DNA of 64,000 bases, taken from positions 124,001 through 188,000 of the forward strand of contig JABARV010000005.1 in assembly GCA_019186965.1 (NCBI GenBank), written 5' to 3'. This document shows positions 60,735-64,000 of this stretch, one piece after another; within the stretch, counting starts at the first letter, position 1; every line of letters begins with the position of its first letter. Source of the DNA: Turneriella sp. (GTDB taxonomy: Bacteria > Spirochaetota > Leptospiria > Turneriellales > Turneriellaceae). The position numbers and the translations under genes are program-made. The notes below the pieces were generated by a model. That model ran no database searches, was not told the origin of the DNA, and worked only from the letters and a program-made list of their open reading frames with translations.

Positions 60735-62561
60735 TTAACGTTTACCGTATTTTTCGCGTATTTCTGAACTTAATATACTGGGGATTATAATTTTTCGTAA
60801 TGTCCCTTCTTTATGCGGTAAGAATTCAATAGTCCCTTGTAGGTGCCTAAGGCGTTCGTGGAGTAACTCTATACCCAACCCCTTTTTTACACTTTCCCCT
60901 GTAAAAAGAATCCCATTATCCGCAATAAGTATCTCGAGATAGTTTTTTTCACGGCGGGCTTTAACAGAAATTTCTGTTGCTTCGGCGTGCTTTAAAATGT
61001 TTGTTATAAGTTCTTGGATAATACGGTAAAATTCGAGATTCCAATTGTTGGGGAAAAAGCCGTGGATTGCCTCAATATCCGATTTTATTTTAATTCCCGA
61101 AAGCTGTACCGCATTTTCAAACATATCTTCAAGCGCCAAATCAATACCAAGATGCTCCATGTGTATTGGCGTAAGCGCATGCGATAACTTCCGTACTTGT
61201 TCTAAGACATCCGCAATTGGATCGACAAAGGCTTCTAAGTTTTGTTTGTCACGTAGTTTGTGCTTCTCAAGAAATTGGATTGCATTGAGTTTAAGTAGAA
61301 CCAAACTTTGCCCAATAGAATCGTGGAGTACACTCGCAATTTTCTCTAATTCCTCTTCACTTATATGCATCAATTTTTCAGAAAGATCAAGGATTCGTGC
61401 TTGTTGCGCTTTACGCTCAGTTATATCGAGCACCACCCCTACGTAACGTTCCCTATCTCCTTTTGGACCGTGACTAACGATACGCCCATGGAGGCGCACC
61501 CAAACCAACTTACCGCTTTTATGGACAAACCGGCATTCAAAGTCGATAGTATTTGTTTTTGACAAGCTCGCTTGTTCAATATGCCGCCATAGCGCAGGTG
61601 CATCTTCTGCACATACCATCTCTCGCCAGGGTGGCTGGGCTTTTTGTAAATCTTCTTGTTGCCAACCGAGTATTTCTGCAAAGCGTGAACTAAAGTATGT
61701 ATACTCTGTTTTACGGTTCACGTCGATATACCCCATTTGCGATGCATCGAGAACCATCCGTGTTCTCTCCCATGCATCCGCCAAATGGCTTTCCAAGGTA
61801 ATGCGTTTAGAGACATCTTCGTGCAAAGCGACAAAATAGCGTACAACGCCTTTGGTATCACGGATTATAGACACGTATTCGTGCGCGTTGTAGACGCTCC
61901 CATCTTTGCGGTAAGCGCGAAAATAGTATCCGCCACCTTTGCCACGGCTTAAATTTTTTTGCATTTCCAAAAGCCCTGGCTGTTCTTTTTCGGGTTGCGT
62001 TAAAATTTTTATACTTTTTCCAATAAATTCCGTAGCTGTATAACCTGTAATTTTTTCAAAACGCCTATTTACGTATAGGACAGAAGTTGCTTCATCCAAG
62101 GCATCTGTAATAAAAAAACCTGCATTGACATTTTCAATCGCAGATTCTAAAAGTTGTAATTTTAAAAGCTGTGTGGTATGAGTTCCTTCAAGCGCTTGTA
62201 TTTTTCTTTTACACCTTAACTCCCGTGAAATAATTGCTTTAATTCTATGGGAAGATTTTAACGTAAAGTAATCTGCCGCGCCTCTTAAAACAAATTCGAG
62301 AGCTTTTTCTTCTTCAGAGTAATCTTTCAGCACAAATAGCAGCGGTGTGTCTTTTAAAATACAGTGCGAAAGAATTGTGTTTAGTCCACTTAAAGGGTAT
62401 GCCGCTTGGACAAATATAATGTCGTAGTTTTGCGAAAGCGCTTTAAGCGCTTTTTCGGTATTAGTGGCAAAAGCCAAAGAATAACTAAACCCTTCGCCTT
62501 TAAGGGCTAAATCGAGCCCAGCAAAATCTTGTTCTGTGTTACAAAGGTAAAAAAATTGCAA
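60735..62561 (-). CDS. PAS-domain sensor histidine kinase with N-terminal pseudo-receiver
   Basis: A 608-residue cytosolic kinase without membrane segments. Residues 1-125 resemble a receiver in which the phosphoacceptor is Q (DIIFVQAAYP). Two PAS/PAC units follow (about 140-260: ENVNAGFFITDALDE, GYTATEFIGKS; and 265-385: DITERKAQ end). The dimerisation helix is the HisKA_3 type with H413 in EKIASVLHDSIGQSL, and the HATPase ends LGIELLHERLRHLQGTIEF. HisKA_3 kinases usually pair with NarL-type regulators, but the adjacent gene encodes a CheY-like single receiver. Redox or ligand sensing by PAS is likely. Confidence 0.85.
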   Translation of the reverse strand: MQFFYLCNTEQDFAGLDLALKGEGFSYSLAFATNTEKALKALSQNYDIIFVQAAYPLSGLNTILSHCILKDTPLLFVLKDYSEEEKALEFVLRGAADYFTLKSSHRIKAIISRELRCKRKIQALEGTHTTQLLKLQLLESAIENVNAGFFITDALDEATSVLYVNRRFEKITGYTATEFIGKSIKILTQPEKEQPGLLEMQKNLSRGKGGGYYFRAYRKDGSVYNAHEYVSIIRDTKGVVRYFVALHEDVSKRITLESHLADAWERTRMVLDASQMGYIDVNRKTEYTYFSSRFAEILGWQQEDLQKAQPPWREMVCAEDAPALWRHIEQASLSKTNTIDFECRFVHKSGKLVWVRLHGRIVSHGPKGDRERYVGVVLDITERKAQQARILDLSEKLMHISEEELEKIASVLHDSIGQSLVLLKLNAIQFLEKHKLRDKQNLEAFVDPIADVLEQVRKLSHALTPIHMEHLGIDLALEDMFENAVQLSGIKIKSDIEAIHGFFPNNWNLEFYRIIQELITNILKHAEATEISVKARREKNYLEILIADNGILFTGESVKKGLGIELLHERLRHLQGTIEFLPHKEGTLRKIIIPSILSSEIREKYGKR

Positions 62562-62584
62562 AGGAAGTTACAATTTTTATCTCC

Positions 62585-62965
62585 TTACGCTTCGCCAATC
62601 AATTTTTCAACTGCCATAAGAAGCTTTTCTGGCGCAAAAGGTTTTACCATCCAGCTTTGCGCACCTGCGCTTTTACCTGCGTCGCGCATTGCTTCGCTAC
62701 TTTCAGTTGTTAGAACAAGCACAGGAGTAAATTTGTAGGCTGAAAACTCTGTGTCTTCACGCAATTTTCGTACGAATTCAATACCCGGAAGGTTGGGCAT
62801 ATTAACATCGGAAATTACCAAATCGGGTTGAAATGCAAGTACCGATTTTAAACCCTCTAAACCATCGGACGCCTCTTGGACAATATACCCCGCTTTTTCT
62901 AATGCCATTTTAATCATCCGGCGCATGGTCACAGAGTCGTCGACTGTTAAAACTTTTTTTGCCAT
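62585..62965 (-). CDS. cheY: CheY-like response regulator
   Basis: A 126-residue single receiver. LTVDDSVTMRRMI (acidic pair), DLVISDVNMPNLPGIEFV (phosphoacceptor Asp), VLVLTTESS (Thr) and MVKPFAPEKLL (Lys) are all present. The VDDSVTMRRMI start is typical of chemotaxis CheY. It lies 12 bases downstream of cheW on the same strand and upstream of the histidine kinase. It may be phosphorylated by CheA (not in the window), the adjacent kinase, or both. Confidence 0.92.
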   Translation of the reverse strand: MAKKVLTVDDSVTMRRMIKMALEKAGYIVQEASDGLEGLKSVLAFQPDLVISDVNMPNLPGIEFVRKLREDTEFSAYKFTPVLVLTTESSEAMRDAGKSAGAQSWMVKPFAPEKLLMAVEKLIGEA

Positions 62966-62976
62966 TTTGAATCCTT

Positions 62977-63480
62977 TTAATTTTTACTTACTTTGTCGCG
63001 CAATTCCTTTATTTCTTCAATATCCAACAATTTTGTAATATCCAGCAATAAAACAAATTTACCCGCGACTTTTCCAACATTTTTTATAAAATCTAAACGC
63101 ACGTTTGCTCCAAAGCGCGGCGACGCTTCGATATTTTCTTCGGAAAGGCGCACGACTTCGTTTACCCTATCGACCATAAGGCCAATTTCTAATTTACTCC
63201 CTTTGTGTTCGACCTCGGTGACGACAATACAGGTAAAGCGCGAAGGTTCGAGTATTTTCCATCCGAACCTTCCCCCTACGTCGACAACCGGCACTACAGA
63301 ACCACGCAAGTTTAAAATGCCTCGAATAAAATTGGGTACAAGCGGTACCGGAGTTACTCCGCCGTACTCGATTATTTCTTTGACATACAAAATATCTAAG
63401 CCAAAATTTTGTTCGCGTACTTGAAACGTGAGAAATTGCTCTGTGTACAAAGCGTCGTTATTTTTTTGCGTCTTTTCCAT
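62977..63480 (-). CDS. cheW: Chemotaxis coupling protein CheW
   Basis: A 167-residue adaptor linking receptors to CheA. EQFLTFQVREQNFGLDILYVKEIIEYGGVTPVPLVPNFIRGILNLRGSVVPVVDVGGRFG is the canonical SH3-like CheW sequence, with NLRGxxxPVxD intact, and the C-terminal VRLSEENIEASPRFGANVRLDFIKNVGKVAGKFVLLLDITKLL completes it. The start overlaps the upstream MCP stop (TAATG), so receptor and adaptor are translated as a unit. Confidence 0.93.
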   Translation of the reverse strand: MEKTQKNNDALYTEQFLTFQVREQNFGLDILYVKEIIEYGGVTPVPLVPNFIRGILNLRGSVVPVVDVGGRFGWKILEPSRFTCIVVTEVEHKGSKLEIGLMVDRVNEVVRLSEENIEASPRFGANVRLDFIKNVGKVAGKFVLLLDITKLLDIEEIKELRDKVSKN

Positions 63481-64000
63481 TAGTCGAACGCGACAAAATC
63501 GCTGCCTTTATTTTCCACACGCTCGGCTTTTACAACACGCGGACCTTTACCGTTTTTTCTATCTAAAGTAAAATTATGGTGAGAAGAATCGTGGCCTGCA
63601 AGTTTAAAAAAGCTCACTCCATCCCACAACGACTGCGCCTGTGCGTGTAGCTCTTCTGCGGTACTTGCAAGCTCTTCGGATGACGCTGCATTTCCCTGCG
63701 TTACCGAATCTAAATGGTGGACAGACCTTTGCATTTGGTCGACGCCATCTTTTTGTTGCTGCGAGGCCACTTTAATTTCTTGCACTAAGTCGGATGTCTT
63801 TTGTATTGCGGGAACAATTATCTCAAGCAAACTTCCCGCCTTTTCTGCAACGCTTACGCTACGCTGCGAAAGCGAACCAATTTCCTGCGCTGCTGTACGC
63901 GAGCGCTCTGCAAGTTCACGTACCTCGGAAGCGACAACCGCAAAACCACGACCGTGTTCGCCCGCACGCGCCGCCTCGATTGCGGCATTTAAAGCAAGCA
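63480..64000 (-). CDS. Methyl-accepting chemotaxis protein, C-terminal part (runs off window)
   Basis: The frame is open to the window edge. The signalling hairpin tip is visible as [39 protein letters not shown], followed by the descending coiled coil with methylation-region-like residues ([25 protein letters not shown]). The C-terminal 40 residues are basic ([19 protein letters not shown]) and lack an NWETF pentapeptide. The sensor and membrane parts lie beyond base 64000. First gene of the MCP-cheW-cheY-kinase set. Confidence 0.95.
   Translation of the reverse strand, partial: LALNAAIEAARAGEHGRGFAVVASEVRELAERSRTAAQEIGSLSQRSVSVAEKAGSLLEIIVPAIQKTSDLVQEIKVASQQQKDGVDQMQRSVHHLDSVTQGNAASSEELASTAEELHAQAQSLWDGVSFFKLAGHDSSHHNFTLDRKNGKGPRVVKAERVENKGSDFVAFD

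Overview
The window is a gene-dense chromosomal segment (GC in the mid-40s by eye) from a Gram-negative, motile, chemotactic bacterium. Outer-membrane and lipoprotein genes, a TonB-dependent receptor, CcmF, a bactofilin and an MCP-CheW-CheY cluster show the Gram-negative, chemotactic character. The hrcA-grpE-dnaK-dnaJ operon behind a CIRCE operator, a PhaR-type regulator, FecR and OmpA-like lipoproteins, and a short protein resembling the C-terminal tail of spirochaete class III cyclases would fit a Spirochaetota (Leptospirales-like) lineage. That placement is an inference from gene content and would need 16S or marker-gene phylogeny. There are no rRNA genes, CRISPR arrays, intact insertion sequences or prophage genes; nearly everything is core chromosome.

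Layout. 1-3.2 kb: the 3' part of groEL, a 319-base spacer full of hairpins, a Tas-like aldo/keto reductase and a STAS antagonist. 3.3-6.9 kb: two exported proteins on the minus strand, separated by a large nested inverted-repeat element. 7.0-9.2 kb: a plus-strand set of PhaR-like regulator, SH3 membrane protein and pseudo-receiver. 9.2-14.0 kb: phosphohexomutase, gatB, and pabB with a class IV aminotransferase (p-aminobenzoate synthesis). 14.2-19.7 kb: FecR lipoprotein, then a tight run of TPR protein, unknown protein, LolB-like lipoprotein and family 4 uracil-DNA glycosylase. 19.7-26.9 kb: gamma carbonic anhydrase, class II amidotransferase, comM, xerD-like recombinase, and a metal-type TonB-dependent receptor behind a 24-bp perfect palindrome. 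27-33.2 kb: argF, a SPOR protein, coaE, GDPD, an FtsX-like protein and gyrA. 33.3-38 kb: glyQ, a cation/proton antiporter and two exported proteins. 38.1-44 kb: the heat-shock operon and a Gfo/Idh/MocA oxidoreductase. 44-54.3 kb: ferredoxin, a small Sm-like protein, OmpA-like lipoprotein, ccmF, ppc, an sdhB-type iron-sulfur subunit, cyclophilin, argC, sixA and an RDD protein. 54.4-60.7 kb: polA, a CAU-anticodon tRNA with two tRNA-derived modules in its leader, neutral ceramidase, cyclase-tail protein, bactofilin and ankyrin lipoprotein. 60.7-64 kb: PAS histidine kinase, CheY, CheW and the 3' end of an MCP.

Genes are packed with ATGA, TAATG and TTGA overlaps, so most clusters are probably co-transcribed. 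Two metabolic themes appear: anaplerosis and amino-acid synthesis (ppc, sdhB, argC, argF, pabB) and envelope biogenesis. Several normally multi-gene systems are represented by single members (glyQ without glyS, sdhB without sdhA/C, ccmF without other ccm genes), so their partners must lie elsewhere.

The least expected material is non-coding. A dispersed family of short palindromic elements shares a GCGCCAACTCG-type core and sits mostly just after stop codons; three members have candidate target-site duplications. There is also a multi-branched inverted-repeat structure after groEL, a hairpin repeat shared between the groEL 3' flank and the tRNA leader that differs by exactly one added base pair, and two tandem tRNA-derived modules upstream of the tRNA. 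I see no clear new defence or biosynthetic system; the repeats and the PhaR/SH3/pseudo-receiver locus are the best candidates for undescribed biology.
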